15,766 nt of DNA from Chitinivibrionales bacterium. Lineage in GTDB: Bacteria > Fibrobacterota > Chitinivibrionia > Chitinivibrionales > JANQEN01. Position numbers and translations under genes: made by a program. The notes beneath the pieces were generated by a model. That model was given only the letters and a program-made list of their open reading frames with translations. It had not been told where the DNA came from and did no database searches. Where the stretch lies: contig JAUVGS010000006.1 of assembly GCA_030593665.1 (NCBI GenBank), forward strand, positions 1 to 15,766, given 5' to 3'. Below are positions 1 through 7,203 of the stretch, in pieces. The number at the start of each line of letters is the position of its first letter. Within the stretch, counting starts at the first letter, position 1.

Positions 1-748
1 CCGTATATGAAATAATACAATGCTCCAGATAGGTGCCGAAACCGTCGGAATGAATGTATATCCCATTCCAGTCAAAAGGGTTGGCAATAAAAGTGGTTGA
101 CGGATTATAGGTCTTGTCAAATTCAGAAGTAAATACTACGGGAGCTTTCTTGGTTCCATTTGCTATTAATTTACCCCGCACATGAAGGCCGGTAAAATTC
201 TGAAAAAGGAAGATAACTCCCGGTTCAATGGTAACAACCTTATTTGCCGGTACTTCGATATCGGTGATTACGATATACGGATTGTCACTGGTTTTTATAA
301 GAGAAGGTAATGGCCCTGCTAAAGTGTCATACTGAAACTTTTTCGATACCGGTTGAATCGAATCATCATCTTTTGTTTTTGTAAGGGAAGGTAACGGTTC
401 TGCTAAAGTATCATGCTGATCCTTTTCCGATACCGGTTGAATCGAAACATTGTCTTTTGTTTTTGTAAGGGAAGGTAACGGTTCTGCTAACGTATCATGC
501 TGATCCTTTTCCGATACCGATTGAATCGAATCATTGTCTTTTGTTTTTGTAATGGAAGGTAACTGTCCTGCTAAAGTGTCATACTGATCCTTTTCCGATA
601 CCGATTGAATCGAATCATCATCTTTTGTTTTAATAAGGGAAGGTAACTGTCCTGCTAAAGTGTCATGCTGATCCTTTGCCGATACCGGTTGAATCGAAAC
701 AATGAAGAAAGTAAAGAAAATGAGGTAATTATAATTAAAAGTGGACAA
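1..748 (-). CDS. Exported protein with 28-aa tandem repeats and a beta-helix (3' end off window)
   Basis: Reading the minus strand from about 748 to the left edge gives an uninterrupted frame of 249 codons that continues past position 1. It opens with a hydrophobic signal peptide (core LIFFTFFIVS, likely cleavage after PVSA). Five copies of a 28-residue repeat follow, with the core SIQPVSEKDQHDTLA. Next comes a segment typical of right-handed parallel beta-helix (pectate-lyase-like) proteins, with the pieces VPANKVVTIEPGV, LHVRGKLIANGTKKAPVVF and WNGIYIHSDG. Such helices usually bind or cleave polysaccharide or act as surface adhesins; no catalytic site is visible here. No ATG lies in frame before an upstream stop. 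TTG at 748 has a good Shine-Dalgarno AAGGGG (755-760) six bases away, so I prefer it; GTG at 772 is possible but has no such site. The gene is divergent from the protease gene at 1249. A C-terminal sorting domain may lie beyond the window. Frame and export are firm; the fold is inferred from motif style. Confidence 0.82.
   Translation of the reverse strand, partial: MSTFNYNYLIFFTFFIVSIQPVSAKDQHDTLAGQLPSLIKTKDDDSIQSVSEKDQYDTLAGQLPSITKTKDNDSIQSVSEKDQHDTLAEPLPSLTKTKDNVSIQPVSEKDQHDTLAEPLPSLTKTKDDDSIQPVSKKFQYDTLAGPLPSLIKTSDNPYIVITDIEVPANKVVTIEPGVIFLFQNFTGLHVRGKLIANGTKKAPVVFTSEFDKTYNPSTTFIANPFDWNGIYIHSDGFGTYLEHCIISYT
277..696 (-). repeat. Five tandem 84-bp (28-codon) coding repeats
   Basis: The heptamer tgaatcg recurs at 354, 438, 522, 606 and 690, exactly 84 bp apart, and each unit keeps the same reading frame. 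Units differ at only a few bases, for example DDD/DND/DNV and GQ/EP/GP, so the array is young or kept uniform by recombination. The copy nearest the beta-helix is the most diverged (KKFQY in place of EKDQH). The encoded units are polar and proline-containing, as expected for a flexible stalk between signal peptide and beta-helix. Confidence 0.95.
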
Positions 749-960
749 TATAGTCCCCTTAACATTTATCACATATTTTATAGAAAAAATAGATAATGAT
801 GATATTCAATATAAGCAAGACAAAAAATACTGATTTCTTATAATGATACCATTTTTTGGGAGATTTTTAAACTGTTTTTTAAATATCGTATGAGGAATAA
901 ATCAATAGTATATAGAAAACAGTAAAAAATCAACCGGTAAAGCCTATAAAATAGTCACCT

Positions 961-973
961 GGAACATTGTTCC
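961..973. promoter_or_regulatory. Palindrome GGAACATTGTTCC, possible operator
   Basis: A 13-bp near-perfect palindrome (GGAAC, three bases, GTTCC) lies about mid-way between two divergent genes. Its size and position suit a dimeric repressor site, but no regulator is encoded nearby and no second copy was noticed. This is inference from symmetry and position only. Confidence 0.3.
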
Positions 974-1001
974 TGATAGATAAAATTGGATTCAAACAGT
1001 G

Positions 1002-1030
1002 TTGTAATCTTGTTTACAATTATGTTACAA
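1002..1030. promoter_or_regulatory. Clustered TTGTAA/TTACAA inverted half-sites
   Basis: TTGTAA at 1002, TTGTTTACAA (itself palindromic) at 1010-1019 and TTACAA at 1025 form overlapping inverted repeats about 220 bp upstream of the protease gene. They could be a regulator-binding cluster. AT-rich DNA throws up such motifs by chance, so confidence is low. Confidence 0.25.
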
Positions 1031-1248
1031 AAATTCTTAGATATTAGTAGTCCTAATAAACATAACATAAAAAAAATCAGTATGTTAAGGCAATAAAATG
1101 GTGTCAAAAAAGTAAGAAAATGTAACCGTTTTATTGTTTGTTCAGCTCTATTTTATGGCAAAACAGGTATTTGATAGATATATTTCATAATATAGATAGC
1201 TTATCACGCCTTAAAAAAACGATTGTATCATAAGAGGAGGGGAGACCC

Positions 1249-3858
1249 ATGAATAAGAATCCTTTACATTTTATTCTTTCTGTAATTGTACCCATCATAC
1301 TCATATCAAGTGTAACCGTTTCAAGCCAGGTGCCAATACTGGATGAGCAGGGCATGGAAACAGGGCTTGTCAATCTTAATCCGGATCGTAATGGTGAGCC
1401 ATGGATAGCTGGTGGAGACATTGAGATGACAGAAGGGGATCGTGCACAATTTACACCTCTTGTTGTCCCGGAGCATATCAGAAAAAGACAGTTGCCGGCA
1501 AAATGGGATAATACAACGGAAAAGGAGTTTCGGCCGATTTTCAATCAGAAAGGCGGCAGTTGTGCACAGGCAAGCGGTATAGCGTACACCTTTACCTATG
1601 AGATAAACTGCCTGCGAGACCTGGCGTCAAATGTCCCTGAGAATCAGTATCCGTACGGTTTTACCTATAATTTTCTTAATAGAGGCAGCACCAGTAACGG
1701 GTCTAGTTACAGCGGCGGCTGGAATATCGTTGAGCAGACCGGATGCCCTACTATTGCCGATTATCTCGGTACATTGCAGGGCGGGGACGGCTCTCAGTGG
1801 CTTGACGGTTATGAAAAATATTATAGGGGCATGTCTAACAAGGTAAAGGCCAATGATGTTTCTATCAAGGTAACGACACCACAAGGAATAGAAGATCTGA
1901 AACAGTGGTTGTATGACCATGCCGGTGAGCAGCAGAAGGGCGGTCTGGTGACATTCAGTTCCTATGCTTCAGGATCAGAGAAGAAACCATTGCCAAGTGG
2001 TACTCCTCAGGCCGGGGAAGATGCAATACTTAAATGGGGCACCACCAGTGGCGGCCACGCCATGACTATCGGCGGCTGGGATGATGAGGTACGGTGGGAT
2101 TATAATAACGACGGCCAGTATACCAACGATGTCGATATCAATAATGACGGTGTTGTTGATCCTCAGGACTGGGAGATCGGTGCGGTTATCATGATAAATT
2201 CATGGGGATCAAACTGGGGGAACAGCGGTAAAGCATACATGATGTACTGGGTACTTGCCAATTCATATGAAGTGGGTGGTATCAAGAGTAGCAACAATGT
2301 ATATGGCATCCACTGTTATGAAACCTACGAACCCCAGCTAACGTATAAAGTAAAGATAACGCATGATACCCGAAGTTTAGTAAGAATCAGAGCGGGAATG
2401 TCAAATAATATATCAGCAACTACCCCTTCTGAAACACATTCATTTTCTTCAGCGTTTAATTATTCAGGCGGCGAATTACCAATGAAAGGTAAGGGACTCA
2501 GTTCAACGATAGAGATAGGCCTTGATGTGACACCGCTACTTGAAGAAATGAGTGGTGATGAGGCTAAATTTTTTCTACAGATTGATTCGAAGGGTGGTAT
2601 CGGTAAAGTTGATAATTTTTCGGTTATTGATTATTCCAGCGGTTCACCGGTAGTGACCGTGTGTGATCAGACCAATGTGACGATTACGCCGGGAACATCA
2701 GACGACCCGGAGACAACCTACCTGACGGTTCTTCTTACCGGACAACCGAGAATAACAATGATTTCCCCCAATGGCGGAGAGAAATGGGAGCAGAATTCTA
2801 CCCGATCGATTGTCTGGGGTGACAATATTGACGATAATGTAAAGATTGAACTGTATAAAGGCGGGACACTGAAAGAGGAGCTTGCCGCTTCAACGGAAAG
2901 TGACGGTGAGTTTGAGTGGAATATTCCTGAAATACAGGAAGTTGGTAATGATTATATTATCAAGATTACCTGTGTTACTAATGATACTATTACTGATGAA
3001 AGTAATGCTGACTTCGCTATTGAGCAGGAATATGTTATCAGTCAATTCCCCCACGTTGAACCCTTTGAACAGCTTGACACCGGGAAAACAGTCCTGCCCG
3101 AAAAGTGGGAGCAGCTCGCTGCTGATGATATTGAGTGGATTGTCCTGTCCGGGCCGACACCGTCGAAAATTGGCAATTCGCCTGATGTAACCGGACCTGA
3201 TGCCGATCACACCTCCGGTGATGGTAATTATGTCTATGTTGAGGCGTCAAATCCCAACAATCCCGGTAAAAAAGCTGAATTTATTACGCCAAAATTTGAT
3301 ATAACCAATCTTCAAAATCCTGAACTAACGTTCTGGTGCCACATGTTCAGTGATTCAAATCATATGGGTGATCTCTACCTGGATATCTATGTTGATGGTA
3401 CCTGGAAAAATGAGGTGTCGCATCTGACTGATAATCATGACGATGCCTGGTTTGAAGTAACACAAAGCCTTGCAGACCATGTTGGAAGCCGTGTCATATT
3501 CAGATTCCGCGGTATCACCGGAGAAAGCTGGGCAAGTGATATCTGTATTGATGATTTCAAGGTCGCCAAGGCAGAGAATACACCGGTTATTCCCATACTA
3601 CAGGTGCCATCACAGTTTACTATAAAGTATTCCGGCTCACGGATACATTTCCAGATCCCGGAAGGTGTTGATAAGACGACTGTCTCACTGTCACTATACA
3701 ATATCCAGGGGAAACTGGTAATGGAACAGAAAAAGAAAAATGCTGGATCCGGGTATTATACTGTTGATCTTCGTGATAAGCTTGCAGCAGGATTGTATTT
3801 ATGCAGAATGCATACCGAACATTTTACAAAGTCAATCAGTATCGTTTTAGCGGATTAA
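1249..3858 (+). CDS. Secreted papain-family (C1) cysteine protease with MAM-like and T9SS sorting domains
   Basis: The 869-aa product starts with a signal peptide (residues 1 to about 26, ending VTVSSQ). The papain-like domain spans about 85-345. It shows oxyanion-hole Q100 and catalytic C105 in NQKGGSCAQASG, H270 in SGGHAMTIGGW, and N317 in MINSWGSNWGNSGKAYM. An acidic calcium-loop-like insert (284-307; D296, N298, D300, D304, D307) lies between the catalytic His and Asn. After an unassigned beta-rich stretch, a Kre9/KNH-like module begins at about 503 (SPNGGEKW), followed by a MAM/jelly-roll-like domain at about 600-776. The last ~75 residues form a type A T9SS sorting domain (VSLSLYNIQGKLV, LAAGLYLCRM). 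The likely role is hydrolysis of extracellular or surface protein after export through the type IX system. The start is well supported: a GAGGAGGGGA ribosome site precedes the ATG. The gene is monocistronic, with a terminator at 3884. The Trp usual after the catalytic Cys is replaced by Ala, so activity should not be taken for granted. Confidence 0.9.
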   Translation: MNKNPLHFILSVIVPIILISSVTVSSQVPILDEQGMETGLVNLNPDRNGEPWIAGGDIEMTEGDRAQFTPLVVPEHIRKRQLPAKWDNTTEKEFRPIFNQKGGSCAQASGIAYTFTYEINCLRDLASNVPENQYPYGFTYNFLNRGSTSNGSSYSGGWNIVEQTGCPTIADYLGTLQGGDGSQWLDGYEKYYRGMSNKVKANDVSIKVTTPQGIEDLKQWLYDHAGEQQKGGLVTFSSYASGSEKKPLPSGTPQAGEDAILKWGTTSGGHAMTIGGWDDEVRWDYNNDGQYTNDVDINNDGVVDPQDWEIGAVIMINSWGSNWGNSGKAYMMYWVLANSYEVGGIKSSNNVYGIHCYETYEPQLTYKVKITHDTRSLVRIRAGMSNNISATTPSETHSFSSAFNYSGGELPMKGKGLSSTIEIGLDVTPLLEEMSGDEAKFFLQIDSKGGIGKVDNFSVIDYSSGSPVVTVCDQTNVTITPGTSDDPETTYLTVLLTGQPRITMISPNGGEKWEQNSTRSIVWGDNIDDNVKIELYKGGTLKEELAASTESDGEFEWNIPEIQEVGNDYIIKITCVTNDTITDESNADFAIEQEYVISQFPHVEPFEQLDTGKTVLPEKWEQLAADDIEWIVLSGPTPSKIGNSPDVTGPDADHTSGDGNYVYVEASNPNNPGKKAEFITPKFDITNLQNPELTFWCHMFSDSNHMGDLYLDIYVDGTWKNEVSHLTDNHDDAWFEVTQSLADHVGSRVIFRFRGITGESWASDICIDDFKVAKAENTPVIPILQVPSQFTIKYSGSRIHFQIPEGVDKTTVSLSLYNIQGKLVMEQKKKNAGSGYYTVDLRDKLAAGLYLCRMHTEHFTKSISIVLAD

Positions 3859-3883
3859 GTACTACTACTTTATAATACCCTGT

Positions 3884-3928
3884 AAAGGAGGCAGGTAAGT
3901 TTTATACATGCCTCCTTTTTATTTTTTT
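3884..3928 (+). terminator. Rho-independent terminator
   Basis: A perfect 10-bp stem AAAGGAGGCA (3884-3893) / TGCCTCCTTT (3909-3918) with a 15-base loop runs into a T-rich tract (3916-3928). It lies 25 bases after the protease stop codon, so the protease is probably transcribed alone. Confidence 0.93.
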
Positions 3929-4095
3929 AAAATAATTCTTTAAATGCATTTAGTGTCTTTTAGTACATCTGCTAAATATATTTCTGCCAAATCCCAAAAA
4001 TATCCTTACATTATATTTATAAGACCTCGTTAAGGAAGTCTTCAAAATATCCCAGACTTTTTAGTACTTTTCATTACGCATGATGGGGGGCCCGT

Positions 4096-4509
4096 ATGAA
4101 AAAGTTCTTGGTTGTTATTTTTATTGCAGTTCTATATTGTTGGGCAGGCAACTGCTTTCTGATTCGCATGGATTGGAACGAATCATTTCCCAATCAGTTT
4201 ACTGTTGTGCATCTATCCGGCAAACATTGTCTGGTTCTTGCAAGTGAGGCTGATATGCTGAAAATCGGTTGGCGTAACCGGTCATATAAACTGCTTGAAA
4301 CCAATCCTGTGGAAGGGTATAGAAGTGAGTACTTTGCGGTATATCCCAATAGGGAGCAGTGTCCGGTTATTGATGAGGCCCTTTTCGCCCGATATGGTAC
4401 TGTCCTTGATATTTTTGACAATCAGGTGATTATGAAAGGGGATGCTGAGCAGCTTCTTTCAAATACTGCCTGTACAATTGAGCAGTTATTTCTTTTTTAC
4501 CCCAATTAG
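4096..4509 (+). CDS. Small exported protein of unknown function
   Basis: The product is 137 aa with a classic signal peptide (MKKFLVVIFIAVLYCWAGNC, probably cleaved near residues 17-20). The mature part of about 115 residues has an alternating pattern (LVLASEADML, YFAVYPN, ARYGTVLDIFDNQVIMKG, EQLFLFYPN). It resembles the N-terminal prodomain-like region I associate with some M28-type metallopeptidases, but no peptidase domain follows, so this is a weak inference. No lipobox is clear. The ribosome site is only a G-run (GGGGGG at about 4085-4090). The last 24 bases overlap the 3' end of the convergent gene at 4486, with stop codons on opposite strands. I do not recognise the family with confidence. 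Confidence 0.72.
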   Translation: MKKFLVVIFIAVLYCWAGNCFLIRMDWNESFPNQFTVVHLSGKHCLVLASEADMLKIGWRNRSYKLLETNPVEGYRSEYFAVYPNREQCPVIDEALFARYGTVLDIFDNQVIMKGDAEQLLSNTACTIEQLFLFYPN

Positions 4510-7203
4510 CACATTATACGTGTCCTGCAAATAGGTATTGTTATCATTGAGGTCAGTCAGGGTGATGTGCAGTAAACCTTTATAGGTACCGCTCCAGACA
4601 CCACGGCCATTCAGATTCCGGCCGGCCCAGTAAATGATAAGCTGGGTGAGGTTATTTTTATCCATCCGTATTCCTATAAGTACATTCCCGTCATTATTAT
4701 CGGTTGACCCTTCCGCTATAAGATTACCAACAGGATCATACATTTCCATGGAAGCGGTAATTCCTTGTTCATCGTTATTTATTTCTGTGAGGAAATCTAC
4801 TATGATAATCAGGCCACCAAGATTAATCAAATTAGTGATAGCGGCGTCTGAGATATTGATGAGATTTGTAAGACCGGATACATGCATAGTCGGTATAAAA
4901 GGTGCTAATGCATTGATGACAATAAACACCGGCTTTGGTTTTACTTTCAGTTCAACGCGGCGGTTATTCTCAATATTCTGGTTGTTATTCTTTAAGTCGG
5001 TTATGCCAAATGTATAATCTATCCGGATGCTGTCCCCACTGGCCGGGAACTCTACGCCGTTAATACCGTCTTCCTCGACCAGAAAGGTAACCAGGTTCTG
5101 GTTGCTGTTTAATTTCTGTAGATCGAGATAATACTCTGTTCCTTCTTCAGTAATAAGGTCAAAAGGCTGAATCACTCCGGTGCTTAATGCGGTTATATCT
5201 TCCGAGAATATTATTAGCAAGGTATCATTTGCTCGTGCGAGTGTGGTTTTATTGATAATTCTTCCCGGACAGTAGGATGCCTGGTCAATGACCGGCGCTA
5301 CGCCGTCATTAATAGTGAACGGTTTTTTGGAATAATCACCCTTAAGAATACGCCCATAGGTATTCGCAGTAAAACCGGTCAATCCTTTGTATGGGAACGG
5401 GGGAGTGAATCCGACAATTACCGTTTGGGTCGCAGGATCATTATTCATCCAGGTGATAGCATTTCCGGTAACGGTTTTAATGTCGGTGTTATTGAAAGGG
5501 TTAATAAATTCTATTTCCAGGGGTAATTGGTCGGTTTTCCTGTTTATTACAAGTTCAGCTTTATCAATTGCCCCGTCACCATCGGTATCCCGGTACCAGG
5601 CACTGTCGATGCCAAATACCAGTGTGTAAATTTCGATTGTTATGCCGCTCGGCATGGCATTGCCGGCATAGGCCTGCGCCTTCAGGGTCGTCGTCCCGGT
5701 AATGACTATCGGTGTGCCGTCATACTTAAAAGTAGTGCTGCCGGTGATGTCAGGATCGCTCCCGTCAAGGGTATAATAAATTACTGCACCTGGCCAGGGC
5801 TCCGAGAGGGTAAGGGTTATGCTGATTGACGAAGTAAATTCCTGTCCTTCAGGGTCGGCTATCACATCCGGGACGGTATCACGGTAATAAATCCAGGTGC
5901 CTGAAACAGTATCGTAATTATCACCAAAGGCGATTCCTTTAACAACCGGGATGTTATCAGAGACAATAAACGCGCCGGTGTAAGGGATACCGCCGGTTAC
6001 AGGGTTGGAGCCGTTTGTGGTATAATGGATAGAGTCGGCATTGGTGAAAAGAGACACCGTAAGTGATAGACCGAAAGTTGTTCCGCTGTCCGGGACAGCC
6101 CAGATTGTTGTACTGATAAGGTCCTTGATATAAGTCCATGCTCCGCTGCCAGATATATACCCGGATTTGTCGGCGATTGCCTTTACGGTAAGGCTCTTAT
6201 TAATTGTAAACGGGCCCGTGTAGGGGATGCCGTTTTCCGCAGGGTCTGATCCGTCAAGGGTATACACGATAGTCGCATCGGTTATAGTATCGGTACCGAA
6301 AAGTACCGTTAAGGTAATCATCGTATCAATCTGAAAATGGGTGCCGTCGCCGGGGTCGGCGATGATTTGCAGTGTGGGCAATTCACAGATATAGGTCCAT
6401 GCTTTTTTTGCCGGTAAAAAAGCGGCGCCTTTAGCGAAGGCCCATAAGGTAACCGTATCTCCGGAAATTGTTACAGTGCCGGTGCTCCCGATACCGGTTG
6501 CATTCGGATTGTTTTGGGGATCAGACCCATCGGTAGTATAATAAATCGAGTCTGCATCGGTCCACAGGTCAACATCAAGGGCCGGTGTGGTATAGATATA
6601 GACCGTATCCAGTGCTGGATAGGGAGGGGACGCTGTCAAGCCGGCTTGTGGTTCCGCGTCAACTATTATCAGTTTATCCGTCGCTGTTTTTTCACTCATT
6701 TTCGCGGTATTATAGGCAACGCCCTTGTCGGAGTTGACTTCAACCGTTATACTTAACTCATCCTGCGGGATCATTAAGGTAACCATAGGCATATTCTGCT
6801 GTGTTCCCCTGACAATTATTGTCAGCATCTGTCCTTCAGTAAAAGTGGCAGGCACGATAGTTCTCCAACTGTATTCATACCACCCGATAAATGTTTGATC
6901 CGGAGTCATGAACCTGTTGGCATACACTTGCGGGACAGGAGGAGCTAATGCGGTGAGTCCCTCACCGGCATTATACAGAAACAGATAATCGTCTGCATTG
7001 TCCCATGTTGCATTATTTAATGAGAAGACTCCCGCTAAATTGGTAAATAGGGAAAAATCATGAACCGCTTCAACGTAGATAGTAACTTCCTGGCCCGGTT
7101 TCAGAAACTCCGGCTCAACGCGCAGATTACGCATCTGGAAGGCGCCATGTAGCATACCGGGTATGAACAACAGGCAGATCACAAATCCGGTTTGCCTATT
7201 CAT
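4486..7203 (-). CDS. Exported protein with four chitobiase-C-like repeats, an EF-hand loop and a FlgD-Ig-like end
   Basis: I choose ATG at 7203 (905 aa), with GGGAGGTG just upstream; the GTG at 7209 lies inside that ribosome site and is less likely. A signal peptide ends near MLHGA. After an N-terminal beta domain come four Fn3-associated / CHB_HEX_C-type repeats marked by YYTTDGSDP, VYTLDGSDP, HYTTNGSNP and YYTLDGSDP at about residues 221, 313, 393 and 476. A canonical EF-hand loop DTDGDGAIDKAE (539-550) follows, then an SbsA/Big-like stretch around IIFSEDITAL. The C-terminal sandwich contains YWAGRNLNGRGVWSGTYKG, which matches the FlgD-Ig style. No catalytic domain is visible, so a structural, carbohydrate-binding or surface-scaffold role is inferred. 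It overlaps the upstream gene by 8 bases (ATGAATAG), implying translational coupling. It lacks a clear T9SS tail and ends LIGVKKK. Confidence 0.88.
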   Translation of the reverse strand: MNRQTGFVICLLFIPGMLHGAFQMRNLRVEPEFLKPGQEVTIYVEAVHDFSLFTNLAGVFSLNNATWDNADDYLFLYNAGEGLTALAPPVPQVYANRFMTPDQTFIGWYEYSWRTIVPATFTEGQMLTIIVRGTQQNMPMVTLMIPQDELSITVEVNSDKGVAYNTAKMSEKTATDKLIIVDAEPQAGLTASPPYPALDTVYIYTTPALDVDLWTDADSIYYTTDGSDPQNNPNATGIGSTGTVTISGDTVTLWAFAKGAAFLPAKKAWTYICELPTLQIIADPGDGTHFQIDTMITLTVLFGTDTITDATIVYTLDGSDPAENGIPYTGPFTINKSLTVKAIADKSGYISGSGAWTYIKDLISTTIWAVPDSGTTFGLSLTVSLFTNADSIHYTTNGSNPVTGGIPYTGAFIVSDNIPVVKGIAFGDNYDTVSGTWIYYRDTVPDVIADPEGQEFTSSISITLTLSEPWPGAVIYYTLDGSDPDITGSTTFKYDGTPIVITGTTTLKAQAYAGNAMPSGITIEIYTLVFGIDSAWYRDTDGDGAIDKAELVINRKTDQLPLEIEFINPFNNTDIKTVTGNAITWMNNDPATQTVIVGFTPPFPYKGLTGFTANTYGRILKGDYSKKPFTINDGVAPVIDQASYCPGRIINKTTLARANDTLLIIFSEDITALSTGVIQPFDLITEEGTEYYLDLQKLNSNQNLVTFLVEEDGINGVEFPASGDSIRIDYTFGITDLKNNNQNIENNRRVELKVKPKPVFIVINALAPFIPTMHVSGLTNLINISDAAITNLINLGGLIIIVDFLTEINNDEQGITASMEMYDPVGNLIAEGSTDNNDGNVLIGIRMDKNNLTQLIIYWAGRNLNGRGVWSGTYKGLLHITLTDLNDNNTYLQDTYNVLIGVKKK

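Larger units (their letters stand above)
749..1248. other. Divergent AT-rich intergenic region
   Basis: This 500-bp stretch separates the divergent genes starting at 748 (minus) and 1249 (plus). I see no convincing ORF or RNA gene. It must hold both promoters, but no clear TTGACA/TATAAT pair stands out. A weak minus-strand candidate near 800-835 reads TTGCTT, 17 bases, TATCTA. The visible structure consists of the palindrome at 961-973 and clustered TTGTAA/TTACAA half-sites at 1002-1030. The Shine-Dalgarno of the plus-strand gene lies at about 1233-1243. Confidence 0.6.

Noticed and set aside
277..696. CRISPR-like periodic repeats
   Set aside because: Units are 84 bp, contiguous, in frame on the minus strand and without unique spacers, so they are coding tandem repeats.
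1185..1544. 119-codon minus-strand frame overlapping the protease start
   Set aside because: It overlaps the signal peptide and protease N-terminus of a well-supported gene and has no domain of its own.
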